A program made the position numbers and the translations under genes. This document shows positions 26,692-35,710 of a stretch of DNA of 64,000 nt, in pieces. The notes beneath the pieces were generated by a model. It ran no database searches. It was not told the origin of the DNA and saw only the letters and a program-made list of their open reading frames with translations. The DNA is from Aquitalea denitrificans. GTDB lineage: Bacteria; Pseudomonadota; Gammaproteobacteria; Burkholderiales; Chromobacteriaceae. The DNA is taken from contig NZ_CP047241.1 of NCBI RefSeq assembly GCF_009856625.1, positions 2,914,001-2,978,000 on the forward strand. The letters are read 5' to 3'. Every line of letters starts with the position of its first letter. The first letter of the stretch is position 1.

Positions 26692-27935
26692 AGGCTTTTA
26701 TCCGTATTCCAGCGGTTTTTCCAGGCGTCGGATGACTGCGTCCGCACATCAAACGGCCTGGGGTCCATCAACAGGTGCAAACGCTCGCCCACATAGGGCG
26801 AGTGCGCCCTGACGACGTCCATGTTCAGCTCCACGCCAAGGCCAGGCTCGGTCGGCGGAATGATGAAACCGTCTTCCCAGCGGATAGGCTGCTTGAGCAC
26901 CTGGGAATGGAAACCATCCCAGGTCATGATACTTTCCTGGATCAGGAAGTTTGGCGTGGCGGTGGCCAGTTGAATGCTGGCAGCGGCACCCACCGGCCCG
27001 TTGTACAGATGGGGGGCAATCTGGGCGTAATAAGCTTCGGCCATGCCGGCAATTTTCTTGGCTTCCAGAATGCCGCCCACCCGTCCCAGATTCATCTGCA
27101 AAATCGACGCCGCGCCTTTTTGCAGCAGCTCCAGGAATTCATACTTGGTGGTCAGGCGCTCGCCGGTGGCAATCGGGATGCTGGTTTTGCTGGCCACTTG
27201 CGCCATGGCATCTGCCTGACCGGGCGGCACCGGCTCCTCAAACCATAGCGGGTCGTATTTTTCCAGCCGTTTCGCCAGACGGATGGCGGAGGCTGGCGTC
27301 ATCTGGCCATGGGTGCCGAACAAGAGATCGCACTTGCTGCCAACGGCCTCGCGAATCCTGCGACAGAACAACTCGCACTGGTCCATCGCCTCCAGTGACA
27401 GATGATGGCCGGAATACACGGTATAAGGCCCGGCCGGGTCAAACTTCAGGGCGGTAAAGCCTTGCTGCATATACTGTGCGGCACATTCTGCGGCCAGATC
27501 AGGGTTGTCATAATCGTACTGACCGTGGGCATTCCTGGGATAAAGATAGGTGTAGGAGCGCAGGCGCTCATTTACCTTGCCACCAATCAACTGGTAAACC
27601 GGCTGATTGGCCGCCTTGCCGATGATGTCCCAGCAGGCCATTTCCAGGCCGCTGGTAATACCCATCATGGTGAGGTCGGGGCGCTGGGTGAAACCGCTGG
27701 AATAACACTCGCGGAAGAAGCGCTCTACCTGATGCGGATCGTGGTTAAGCAGATAGCGTTCGAATACATCCTGAATGGCCGGGACCATCACCGAGGGATG
27801 GAAGCTGGCGGCATAGACCTCCCCCACGCCTTCAATACCGCAGTTCGTTTTCAGGGTGACAAAAATCCAGTACATACCGCCAAGGTGTGGCGGAGGAACC
27901 GCGACTACATGGGTCTCCAAGGAAATGATTTTCAT
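26688..27935 (-). CDS. Mandelate racemase/enolase-superfamily protein, probable sugar-acid dehydratase
   Basis: 415 residues from ATG 27935 (SD AGGGGAG). N-terminal capping domain (about 1-125) and C-terminal barrel. Barrel features: K164 in ALKFDPAGPY, E233/E234 in LWFEEPVPP, E259 in IATGERL and a His in IAPHLYNG. The position that normally carries the first metal-ligand Asp (DxHG or DxN) reads GTHGQ (207-211), so that Asp is absent. The overall sequence resembles galactonate dehydratase-like members, but the substrate is unknown. Overlaps neighbours on both sides by a few bases, in an operon with an MFS permease and a GMC oxidoreductase. Confidence 0.85.
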   Translation of the reverse strand: MKIISLETHVVAVPPPHLGGMYWIFVTLKTNCGIEGVGEVYAASFHPSVMVPAIQDVFERYLLNHDPHQVERFFRECYSSGFTQRPDLTMMGITSGLEMACWDIIGKAANQPVYQLIGGKVNERLRSYTYLYPRNAHGQYDYDNPDLAAECAAQYMQQGFTALKFDPAGPYTVYSGHHLSLEAMDQCELFCRRIREAVGSKCDLLFGTHGQMTPASAIRLAKRLEKYDPLWFEEPVPPGQADAMAQVASKTSIPIATGERLTTKYEFLELLQKGAASILQMNLGRVGGILEAKKIAGMAEAYYAQIAPHLYNGPVGAAASIQLATATPNFLIQESIMTWDGFHSQVLKQPIRWEDGFIIPPTEPGLGVELNMDVVRAHSPYVGERLHLLMDPRPFDVRTQSSDAWKNRWNTDKSL

Positions 27936-29218
27936 CACACAGACTCCCCTTGTTTATTCAGTTGTTTGAAATAAAACACTGCAGCAGTACCCAGCAGCCC
28001 ACAGCAGGCGATATAGGCGAAATAGAAACGGGGGCCATCGACACCGGGGTAATGTGCGGCAAATGCGGTATTGATCATGGGCAGGAAAATGTCCGGCAAA
28101 TAGCCGATGACCGAAATCAGGCCAATGGCCAGTCCGGTCACGGAAAGCGGCACCCGGCAGGCATCCAGCAAGGACCAGTACAAGCCGCGAATGGCATAGG
28201 TGAGCACGCCGATCAACAACACCAGGGCCAGCAAGAAGTAAATACCTGCGCTGCCGGGGAAAAGAATCAGGCCAAACAGGCTGAGTGAAGCAAGCAGCAT
28301 GCACAGCCCCAGTACGCCCTCCTTGGAAAAACGGTCGCCCAGAAAACCGCCGCCAATCCCGCCGATGGGACGCATCCACAATTTGGTGACGGTAATGAAA
28401 CCGGCCGCCACCGCGCTCATGCCATAGCCCTGCTGCAAGTAGGCCGAAAAGGAATAGGTGGCCCAGAACAGCTGATAACCACAGAAAATGATGACAGCCA
28501 GCAGCCAGACTTGCGGGATGCCCAGCAACAGCCGCAAATCAGCCAGCACATTGCTCTGGCGCGCAGCCCCGCTGTCGCGCTCCGCCACGCCCTTGTCCAG
28601 AAACAGCAGAATCAGCACGGCAATGGCCAGGCAGGTAAAGGAATACAGATAAATCACCTGCCGCAATGCCAGCTTTGCCTCGTCGCCCTGCTGGACATGA
28701 AAGGCAAAGATGGCCAGCGCAATGGAGGCCAGCACCGCCTCGACCAGGCCGCGGCCGCCATCCAGAATGCCAAAGAAGCGCCCTTGCTCATTGGCCGCCG
28801 CCAGCATCTTCACGCCCTTGAGCAACGCTGCCCAGAAGGTAAGCCCGGCAGCCAGTCCCCAGCCGACAAAGATGATTTCCAAAGCCTGATACGCCGGGAA
28901 AGTGGCAAACCACAGCCCCAGACTACCCACCGCCGACAAGGAGAAAGCAATCAGCAAACGCGGCGGAAAGCGGTCCGCCAACCAGCCGCTGGGCAAATAG
29001 CTGACGGCGTAGACGACGCCCAGCATGGAATAAAACACGCCCAGATCGCTGCTGCTGATCTGGAAGCTTTGCAGGATGGTGGTTTCAAAATTCTGCCGCA
29101 GATACAGCAGTGGATAGATGGCACCAGCGGCCAGCAGCAACAGGCCGAACTGGAAAAAGCGCAAACGATTGCGGGCATGCAGCGGCGACGCTGCAACCAT
29201 GGTGTCAGCATGTTTCAT
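27935..29218 (-). CDS. MFS permease, probable sugar-acid or organic-anion transporter
   Basis: 427 residues, 12 predicted membrane segments. Features: FGLLLLAAGAIYPLLYLRQNF, YLPSGWLADRFPPRLLIAFSL (motif A) and GGFLGDRFSKEGVLGL between segments 8 and 9. Good Shine-Dalgarno AGGAGA, whose AGGA also forms the 3' arm of a 6-bp hairpin (29231-29248). Second gene in the catabolic operon, so it most likely imports the substrate handled by the dehydratase and dehydrogenases. Confidence 0.86.
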   Translation of the reverse strand: MKHADTMVAASPLHARNRLRFFQFGLLLLAAGAIYPLLYLRQNFETTILQSFQISSSDLGVFYSMLGVVYAVSYLPSGWLADRFPPRLLIAFSLSAVGSLGLWFATFPAYQALEIIFVGWGLAAGLTFWAALLKGVKMLAAANEQGRFFGILDGGRGLVEAVLASIALAIFAFHVQQGDEAKLALRQVIYLYSFTCLAIAVLILLFLDKGVAERDSGAARQSNVLADLRLLLGIPQVWLLAVIIFCGYQLFWATYSFSAYLQQGYGMSAVAAGFITVTKLWMRPIGGIGGGFLGDRFSKEGVLGLCMLLASLSLFGLILFPGSAGIYFLLALVLLIGVLTYAIRGLYWSLLDACRVPLSVTGLAIGLISVIGYLPDIFLPMINTAFAAHYPGVDGPRFYFAYIACCGLLGTAAVFYFKQLNKQGESV

Positions 29219-29327
29219 CTTGATGGTGTCTCCTGCTGCACCGCAGGACTTGTGGCAGGCCTTATGCGTTGGCCATCCTGTCGTGTGCAGACTTGTTGTG
29301 ATTCCGGATGAGTGACTGAGGGGAAGC

Positions 29328-30752
29328 TCAGTATTTCAGGACGACCAGCCGCGTCTGGGTGAACTCCAGCATGCCGTGCTTGCCATCGTCGCCCCCCAGG
29401 CCGGAGCGTTTCCAGCCGGCGTGATAACCCTGATAGGGGTCTGCCGGCGTGCGGTTGACATACAGCTCGCCCGCTTCGATGTGGTTGGCAAAACGCATGG
29501 CGGTTCGGTAGTTTTCGGTATACAGCACCGAAGCCAGACCAAACTGGTGGTCGTTGGCCAGCTGCAAGGCCTCTTCTGCCGTGCTGTATTTCAGGACGCA
29601 CAGTACAGGGCCGAAAATTTCTTCCTGTACGATTTCCATGTCCTGACGGCACTGGGTAAGCAAGGTAGGCGGGTAAAAATAACCGGGGCCTTCCGGAATG
29701 AAACCGCCGGTTTCCAGCACCGCACCATCATCGACAGCCCGCTCTACCATCTGCTGGATATTGAGCCGGGTGCTGGCATTGACCAAAGGACCCATATAGT
29801 TGGGATGCCTGGCACGATTGCCGTACTGGCGTGCCGAAAAGCGCGCCTTGAGCAAACGGACAAAATCCTCATACACGCTCTCCTGCACATACACCCGTTC
29901 CACCGAGGTACACAGCTGGCCACAGTGACTGAGGGCGGATGCCACAATGTCATTGGCTGCCTGCACCAGTTTGGCATCCGGCTCGATGATCGCCGGTGTC
30001 TTGCCCCCCAACTCGAGTGATGACTTGGCAATATTCACCTGGGAGTACTCCAACACCTTGCGGCCTGCCCCGACACTGCCGGTCAGGGTAATCATCCCCA
30101 CCTTGGGATGGGTGCAAACGGTTTCTGCCACCGCATGCGTCATGGTCAGGATATTGATCACCCCGGCAGGCAGGCCGGCATCCAGCACCGCCTGGGCAAT
30201 TGCAAATGCCGAGCACGGCGTGTTGTTGCTGGGCCGAACCACGACGGTATTGCCGGTGATCAGTGCTGGCGCAATTTTGCGCAGCAAGGTGTAGACAGGG
30301 AAATTGAACGGGATGAGGCAGACCACCACACCGATGGCCTCGCGCATCAGCAGCAGGTTTTCCTGCGGGTTATCGCTGGGAATGGCCTCCCCTTCGATGC
30401 GTCTGGCCCATTCGGCATGGTAGCGGGTGATTTCAGCCGCATAGACTGCTTCGGCCATGGCATCACTCAGACTCTTGCCAGATTCATCGGCCAGCGCGGC
30501 ACCAATTTCGGCTGATCTTGCCTGCAAGGCATCAGCCAGTTTGTGCAAATACTGTGCGCGCTCACAGGCAGGTAAGGCAGCCCAGCCTTTTTGTGCCGCA
30601 GTCGCGGATTCGACTGCCGACAGCGCCTCGGCAGTGGTCGCAGCACAGACCTGCGCACGAGGCTGGCCCGTGGCAGGGTCCGACACGATGAAACTGACGT
30701 CGTTTTCGGGCTGGATAAAGCTGTTGTTGATGAAATTCTGATAGCACTGCAT
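29328..30752 (-). CDS. NAD(P)-dependent aldehyde dehydrogenase, AldA-like
   Basis: 474 residues from ATG 30752 (SD GAGGAGT); the frame is open 93 nt further without a better start. Aldehyde dehydrogenase signatures: PFNFPVYTLLRKIAPALITGNTVVVRPSN, catalytic Glu in SLELGGKTP and catalytic Cys in HCGQLCTSVERVYV, plus EEIFGPVL. Closest in feel to lactaldehyde/glycolaldehyde dehydrogenase. First gene of the minus-strand operon, likely to oxidise an aldehyde to the acid in the same pathway. Confidence 0.9.
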   Translation of the reverse strand: MQCYQNFINNSFIQPENDVSFIVSDPATGQPRAQVCAATTAEALSAVESATAAQKGWAALPACERAQYLHKLADALQARSAEIGAALADESGKSLSDAMAEAVYAAEITRYHAEWARRIEGEAIPSDNPQENLLLMREAIGVVVCLIPFNFPVYTLLRKIAPALITGNTVVVRPSNNTPCSAFAIAQAVLDAGLPAGVINILTMTHAVAETVCTHPKVGMITLTGSVGAGRKVLEYSQVNIAKSSLELGGKTPAIIEPDAKLVQAANDIVASALSHCGQLCTSVERVYVQESVYEDFVRLLKARFSARQYGNRARHPNYMGPLVNASTRLNIQQMVERAVDDGAVLETGGFIPEGPGYFYPPTLLTQCRQDMEIVQEEIFGPVLCVLKYSTAEEALQLANDHQFGLASVLYTENYRTAMRFANHIEAGELYVNRTPADPYQGYHAGWKRSGLGGDDGKHGMLEFTQTRLVVLKY

Positions 30753-30785
30753 GGGACCAAACTCCTCGACTAGAGTATTGGCACC

Positions 30786-30814
30786 ATCAAACCAGCCACC
30801 TATCCCAAGGTCAA
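30786..30814 (-). promoter_or_regulatory. Candidate sigma-70 promoter of the catabolic operon
   Basis: On the minus strand TTGACC (30809-30814) and TTTGAT (30786-30791) are 17 bp apart and lie 34 nt upstream of the aldehyde dehydrogenase ATG. No second site to compare, so confidence is modest. Confidence 0.4.
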
Positions 30815-30913
30815 AGTAACTCCATAGATGAATATTTAATTTCACCCATGAAATTTACTGCCTTACTGGACAGTCAGGTCAACAGGAAAAACCTGCATTC
30901 CCAGCAGGCTCAT

Positions 30914-32197
30914 TCACTCCTGGCGACGCCGCCAGGCAGCCAACTCGCTCAACTTTAGCCCGCGCGGAAAGGGCCGGTGCTTGCCATGGGCAATGCGCTG
31001 GGAACGATAAATACCGGTATGACCAGAGAAGGTGTAGCTGGCCACACAGGCCAGCGCGGCATAAATGCCCACCTCACTGCCAAACAGCTCCATCGCCATG
31101 ATGGTGGAGGCCAATGGTGTATTGGCCGCTCCGGCAAACACCGCCACAAAGCCCAGCCCGGCCAGCAAGGAGAACGGCAGATGCAATAGCGGCGACAAGG
31201 CATTGCCCAAGGTGGCACCGATAAAGAACAGCGGCGTCACTTCCCCGCCCTTGAAGCCGCTGGCCAGCGACAGCACGGTCAGCCCCAGTTTGGCGGCAAA
31301 GTCATAGACAGGCAGCGGCTGGGTGAACGCATCCACAATGGTGAGAATGCCCAGCCCGATAAAACGATCGGCCCCGCTGGACCAGACAATGGCCACCAGC
31401 AACACACCGCCCAGCAAGGGCCGCAACGGCGCATAGGACACATGGCGCTTGATCAGTGCCGACAAGGCATGGGTGCTGTTGGCAAACAGCTTGCCAGTAA
31501 GACCGAACAGCGCGCCGGCCACCAGCGTGGCCAGCAAGGTCCAGGCACTGAGCACGGGAAACTGGCTGATGGCGTAATGGGTGTGCTGCACGCCCCAGCC
31601 CAAGCCCACCTGATCGGCCACGATAGCCGCCAGCAGGCAGGGAAACAGCGCGTCATAGCGCATGCGGCCAATGGCCAGCACTTCCAGCGCAAACACCGCC
31701 CCGGCCAGCGGGGTGCCAAAGACCGAGGCAAAACCGGCAGCAATCCCGCACATCAGCAGGATGCGCCGATCCGCATTGCCCAGCCGCAGCCAATGGGTGA
31801 CCTGATCAGCCAGCGCGCCGCCCATCTGCACTGCCGTGCCTTCGCGCCCGACCGATGCACCAAACAGATGGGACATTACCGTGCCCCACAACACCAGCGG
31901 CACCATGCGCAGGGGCACGATGCGAGTGGGGTCGTGGATTTCATCGATCAGCAGATTATTGCCGGCCTCCACCTGCCGGCCATAGCGCAGATAAACCCAG
32001 CCGACGGCAAAACCGGCCAGTGGCAACAATAGCAGCAGCCAACGATGGTCCTGACGCATGGACGTGGCCCATACCAGGCTGTGCAGGAAGAAGGCAGAAG
32101 CAGAACCGGCCAGCAAGGCGACCAGACAGGCCAGGAACAGCAGCTTGCTCATGCGCGGCAGCATGGCAAGGGTTTCGGAACGGGAAATGGCAGACAT
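30914..32197 (-). CDS. CLC-F type fluoride/proton antiporter (EriC-F)
   Basis: 427 residues with CLC family architecture. The distinguishing residues are EAGNNLLIDEIHDP where chloride CLCs have GSGIP, and SVGREGTAVQMG with Thr after GREG in place of Pro; both are typical of the CLC-F fluoride subclass. It exports fluoride from the cytoplasm. The assignment is strengthened by a fluoride riboswitch in its leader (32281-32367), an independent line of evidence. Start ATG 32197 with AGAAGAA upstream. Confidence 0.92.
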   Translation of the reverse strand: MSAISRSETLAMLPRMSKLLFLACLVALLAGSASAFFLHSLVWATSMRQDHRWLLLLLPLAGFAVGWVYLRYGRQVEAGNNLLIDEIHDPTRIVPLRMVPLVLWGTVMSHLFGASVGREGTAVQMGGALADQVTHWLRLGNADRRILLMCGIAAGFASVFGTPLAGAVFALEVLAIGRMRYDALFPCLLAAIVADQVGLGWGVQHTHYAISQFPVLSAWTLLATLVAGALFGLTGKLFANSTHALSALIKRHVSYAPLRPLLGGVLLVAIVWSSGADRFIGLGILTIVDAFTQPLPVYDFAAKLGLTVLSLASGFKGGEVTPLFFIGATLGNALSPLLHLPFSLLAGLGFVAVFAGAANTPLASTIMAMELFGSEVGIYAALACVASYTFSGHTGIYRSQRIAHGKHRPFPRGLKLSELAAWRRRQE

Positions 32198-32280
32198 GGA
32201 ATTCTTCTGAATGACAACACATAATCACCACCCGGCCGGAAAGCACAGACGCGCCTGCAGCTCCCGGCAACGGGAATCAT

Positions 32281-32367
32281 GCAGACATCATCAGCCCGGA
32301 TGGGCGGTTTGCTGCCCTTACTCCCATGCTGGCAGTAAGGGACAGGCGGGAGGAATGCCATCTCCCG
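32281..32367 (-). ncRNA. Fluoride riboswitch (crcB motif)
   Basis: Read on the minus strand, the aptamer begins with GGGAGATGGCATTCCTCCC and ends with AACCGCCC-loop-GGGCTGATGATGTCTGC, the conserved blocks of the crcB/fluoride aptamer, including the GCTGATGATG pseudoknot strand. Between them is an additional hairpin (8-bp stem CCCTTACT/AGTAAGGG, plus-strand 32315-32341). It lies 84 nt upstream of the CLC-F antiporter. A short stem (TCCCG/CGGGA) just downstream may be part of the expression platform. Fluoride binding is expected to turn the antiporter on. Confidence 0.9.
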
Positions 32368-32408
32368 AAGAAAAGCCATGCTAGCGGCAAAGCAGGCAAT
32401 CGACAAGC

Positions 32409-32442
32409 AAAAAGCCGGGCAACCCATGTAGGGCAGCCCGGC
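32409..32442 (-). terminator. Rho-independent terminator of the TerC-family gene
   Basis: 7-bp GCCGGGC/GCCCGGC stem (32414-32420, 32436-32442) extended by CCC/GGG and followed on the minus strand by TTTTTG. Confidence 0.88.
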
Positions 32443-32483
32443 CTAAGCAGCGTCAGCGCGGTAACGGAGCAGTCAGCACAGCC

Positions 32484-33479
32484 TCATGACAGGCTGTCAC
32501 CCCCGTCGTTACGGGTCTTGTACAGCGAATACAGCACACCACTCACCAGCAGAGCCAGCGTCACCCCCAGCGATACCCCGGTAGGAATGTGAAACTGCAC
32601 CAGCTGGATGTCATTCAGATACACCAGTCCCACTTTCACCCCGATGAATACCAGCACGATGGCCAGCGAATACTTGAGGTATTCAAAGCGATGCACCATG
32701 GCCGACAAGGCAAAGTACAGCGCCCGCAGGCCCAGAATGGCAAAGATGTTGGAGGTATACACCAGGAAGGGGTCCTGGGTGATGGCAAAGATGGCCGGAA
32801 TGCTGTCCACCGCAAATACCAGATCAGCACTTTCCACCAGCAACAGCGTCAGCAGCAGGGGGGTAGCCCACCAGCCGCGGCTCAGCCCGTGCTGCTCGCC
32901 ACGCACCAGAAAATGATGGCCATGCAAGGTGGGAGTCAGGCGCAGATGGCGGCGCAGCCACTGGTACAGCTTGTTGTCTTCCAGCGACGGGTGGCCCTCC
33001 TCCTTGCTGAACAGCATCTTGACCCCGGTCAGTAGTAAAAACAGACCAAACAGCACCAGCACCCACTTGAACTCGGTTACCAGTACCGCACCCAAGCCTA
33101 TCATGGCAGCCCGCAGCACAATTACACCCAGAATGCCCCAGAACAATACCCGGTGCTGATACAGCCGCGGCACCGCCATGCCGCTGAAAATCAGCGACAT
33201 CACGAAGATGTTGTCCATGGACAGGGATTTTTCCACCAAATAACCGGTGAGGTACTGCATGCCGGCATCGCCGCCACGATACCACCATACCCAGCCGCCA
33301 AATAACAGCCCCATGGCAATGTAGAAAGCCGACAGTTTCAGGCTTTCCTTTACACCGATTTCGTGATCATTCTTGTTGAGTACGCCCAGATCAAACACCA
33401 GCAACGCGGCCACAATGCCCATGAACATCAGCCACATCCATAGCGGCGTGCCGACAAACAACAGATTAAGCCATTCCAT
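32484..33479 (-). CDS. TerC/Alx-family integral membrane protein
   Basis: 331 residues from ATG 33479 (a TTG at 33482 precedes it). About nine membrane segments and family motifs VFDLGVLNK, GGDAGMQYLTGYLVEKSLSMDNIFVMSLIFS, LLLVESADLVFAVDSIPAIFAIT and TSNIFAILGLRALYF. The conserved acidic residues in membrane segments (Asp in SMDN, ESAD, AVDS) are those linked to Mn2+ export in TerC/Alx. It probably exports manganese or loads exported metalloproteins. No yybP-ykoY-like leader is visible in the 98 nt upstream. Confidence 0.88.
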   Translation of the reverse strand: MEWLNLLFVGTPLWMWLMFMGIVAALLVFDLGVLNKNDHEIGVKESLKLSAFYIAMGLLFGGWVWWYRGGDAGMQYLTGYLVEKSLSMDNIFVMSLIFSGMAVPRLYQHRVLFWGILGVIVLRAAMIGLGAVLVTEFKWVLVLFGLFLLLTGVKMLFSKEEGHPSLEDNKLYQWLRRHLRLTPTLHGHHFLVRGEQHGLSRGWWATPLLLTLLLVESADLVFAVDSIPAIFAITQDPFLVYTSNIFAILGLRALYFALSAMVHRFEYLKYSLAIVLVFIGVKVGLVYLNDIQLVQFHIPTGVSLGVTLALLVSGVLYSLYKTRNDGGDSLS

Positions 33480-33531
33480 CAATCGATTCTTTCAGTAGAA
33501 ACCCGCCGCACCATCCGGGTAAAACGCAGAT

Positions 33532-33550
33532 GAGCAGGACCAGCCTGCTC
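33532..33550 (-). terminator. Hairpin downstream of htpX
   Basis: 7-bp stem GAGCAGG/CCTGCTC with 5-nt loop, 31 nt after the htpX stop on the minus strand; TTTT follows 8 nt later (CATCTGCGTTTT). Weak terminator at best. Confidence 0.4.
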
Positions 33551-33580
33551 ACCGTTCACACCAGCTTCAGTTGCGCTGAC

Positions 33581-34462
33581 TTAGTGTGCCGATTGCAAGG
33601 CAGCAATGCGCGACTCCAGTGAAGGGTGGCTGGACATCAGCCCCATCAGGCCGGCACCACCGGAAATACCGGATGCAGCCATATTCTGCGGCAGCTCGCC
33701 GGCATGCACGCCACCCAGGCGGTGCAGCGCGGCAATCATCGGCTGCGGACTACCCAGCAGTTTCGCCGCACCGGCATCGGCACGGTATTCACGCTGACGC
33801 GAGAAGTACATCACGATGAAGGACGCCAGAATGCCGAACACGATTTCACACACAATCACCGTAATGAAATAGCCAATGCCGGTGCCGCTGGACGATTCCT
33901 CGTCATTGCGGCGCAGGAAGTTGTCCACCAGATAGCCCACCACGCGCGCCAGGAAGAACACGAAGGTGTTCACCACGCCCTGAATCAGCGTCAGCGTCAC
34001 CATGTCGCCGTTCTGGATGTGGGCAATCTCGTGGGCCAGCACCGCTTCCACTTCCTGCTCGGTCATGGATGAGAGCAGACCGGTGGATACCGCCACCAGC
34101 GAATTGGATTTGCTGGCACCAGTGGCAAAAGCATTAGGCTCACCTTCGTACACCGCCACTTCCGGCATCGGCAGGCCGGCACGGTCTGCCAGCTTGCGCA
34201 CGGTAAACAGCAGCCAGCGTTCGGTTTCGTTGCTTGGCTGTTCGATCACACGGGCACCGGTACTCCACTTCGCCATGGTCTTGGACATCCACAGCGAAAT
34301 GAAGGCACCGCCAAAACCCATCAGACCGGCAAAGGCCAGCAAGCTGCCCATATTAAGGCCGCCGGCAGTGATGAAGCGGTTGATGCCCAGTAACTGGGCG
34401 GCGATGCTCAGCACCAGCATCACCGCAATATTGGTGGCGATCAGCAGAATCACACGTTTCAT
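33581..34462 (-). CDS. htpX: Membrane zinc metalloprotease HtpX
   Basis: 293 residues. Two N-terminal membrane segments (4-25, 36-60), zinc site HEIAH (144-148) with the downstream Glu in QREYRADAGA, and two further membrane segments between. HtpX degrades misfolded inner-membrane proteins and works alongside FtsH. Good Shine-Dalgarno (GAGGGGAT). Divergent from the NhaR-type regulator; no convincing heat-shock promoter was seen. Confidence 0.95.
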   Translation of the reverse strand: MKRVILLIATNIAVMLVLSIAAQLLGINRFITAGGLNMGSLLAFAGLMGFGGAFISLWMSKTMAKWSTGARVIEQPSNETERWLLFTVRKLADRAGLPMPEVAVYEGEPNAFATGASKSNSLVAVSTGLLSSMTEQEVEAVLAHEIAHIQNGDMVTLTLIQGVVNTFVFFLARVVGYLVDNFLRRNDEESSSGTGIGYFITVIVCEIVFGILASFIVMYFSRQREYRADAGAAKLLGSPQPMIAALHRLGGVHAGELPQNMAASGISGGAGLMGLMSSHPSLESRIAALQSAH

Positions 34463-34603
34463 GATCTATCCCCTCGGTGGTGGTTGGTTGATGGCCTATT
34501 ACATGAGACAGGCCACGACGTTCAGATGCTGCATGATAGATGTTTCATGAACACGAAAAAATCAAATAAAATAGTAATGTCCATACGAAAATTTCGAATA
34601 ATC

Positions 34604-35503
34604 ATGTTCAATCAGCTCAACTACAAGCATCTGCATTATTTCTGGGCCGTGGCGCGGGCCGGCAGTGTGACGGCAGCAGCCCAGCAACTGGGCATGAGCG
34701 CACAAACGGTGAGCGGTCAGATTTCGCGCCTGGAGCAGCAAATTGGCCGCGCCTTGTTCACCCAGCAAGGACGCGGGCTGATACTTACCGAAGCCGGGCG
34801 CATGGCCTTGACCTACGCCGACCGAATTTTCCAGCTGGGTGAGGAGCTGCAGGAAATGCTGGCGGATGAACAACTGGACCATACCCTGCGCCTGAGCAGC
34901 GGCATCAGTGATGTGCTGCCCAAGAGCATTGCCTACCGCCTGCTCAAACCAGCGCTGGCCCTGCCACAACGGCTGCGTCTGCAATGCACTGAAGGCGCTT
35001 TCGATCAGTTGCTGCACGAGTTGGCCAGCCACAGCCTGGACCTGGTGCTGGCCGACCGTCCGGCACCAGCCGCAGGCCAGCAAGCCATGCAGTCCCACCT
35101 GCTGGCCCGCTGCCCGGTGATGATTTTTGCCACTCCGCAACTGGCAGCACGCTATCAGGATGGCTTCCCGCACAGCCTGCAGCGTGCCCCCCTGCTGTTG
35201 CCCAGCCGTGACAATGTCTTGCGCAGCCAGCTGGAGCACTGGCTGGACGAACAAGGCATACGCGTGGAAATTGTCGGAGAGTTCAAGGACGGCGCACTGT
35301 TGCAAACCTTTGGCGAGCAAGGTGCCGGGCTGTTTCCGGTACCGGCTTTTTCGGAGGACGACATCACCGGCGGTGGCAAGCTGCGCCTGCTAGGCCGGAT
35401 AAGCGGTGTGGAAGAACATTATTACGCCATTACCAACCGTCGCAAATTGCAGCACAAAGCCGTTCAGGCGATTATTCAGCAGGCAGAAACAGAATCATCC
35501 TGA
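34604..35503 (+). CDS. nhaR: LysR-family regulator, NhaR-like
   Basis: 299 residues from ATG 34604; 40 upstream in-frame residues are non-conserved. N-terminus FNQLNYKHLHYFWAVARAGSVTAAAQQLGMSAQTVSGQISRLEQQIG matches NhaR, including NYxHLxYFW and the TVSGQI recognition helix, and the C-terminal half has QGIRVEIVGEFKDGALLQTFGEQGAG. NhaR regulates Na+/H+ antiporter and adhesin genes in response to sodium. No nhaA is adjacent here. A perfect 11-bp palindrome CGAAAATTTCG at 34586-34596 lies 8 nt upstream and may be an autoregulatory site. Confidence 0.83.
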   Translation: MFNQLNYKHLHYFWAVARAGSVTAAAQQLGMSAQTVSGQISRLEQQIGRALFTQQGRGLILTEAGRMALTYADRIFQLGEELQEMLADEQLDHTLRLSSGISDVLPKSIAYRLLKPALALPQRLRLQCTEGAFDQLLHELASHSLDLVLADRPAPAAGQQAMQSHLLARCPVMIFATPQLAARYQDGFPHSLQRAPLLLPSRDNVLRSQLEHWLDEQGIRVEIVGEFKDGALLQTFGEQGAGLFPVPAFSEDDITGGGKLRLLGRISGVEEHYYAITNRRKLQHKAVQAIIQQAETESS

Positions 35504-35710
35504 TGATGATTTCTCATCAAGTTGAATCGATATTTCAGGTTTGTTTGAACTTACAACATATAAGAATAGTCTGATTTTTAATGTATATTGCATGATCACT
35601 AGCTGCGAATCTGCAGCACCGGCACATGCCGCCACAGCGCATGGTATGGAAGTAGCACTAAGCCGGAACATGCACACCATACGACGTCGATAGACAGGTA
35701 GCGCAGATCA

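Noticed and set aside
33483..33580. yybP-ykoY manganese riboswitch upstream of the TerC gene
   Set aside because: The 98-nt gap is short and shows none of the conserved blocks; only a weak hairpin for htpX was seen.
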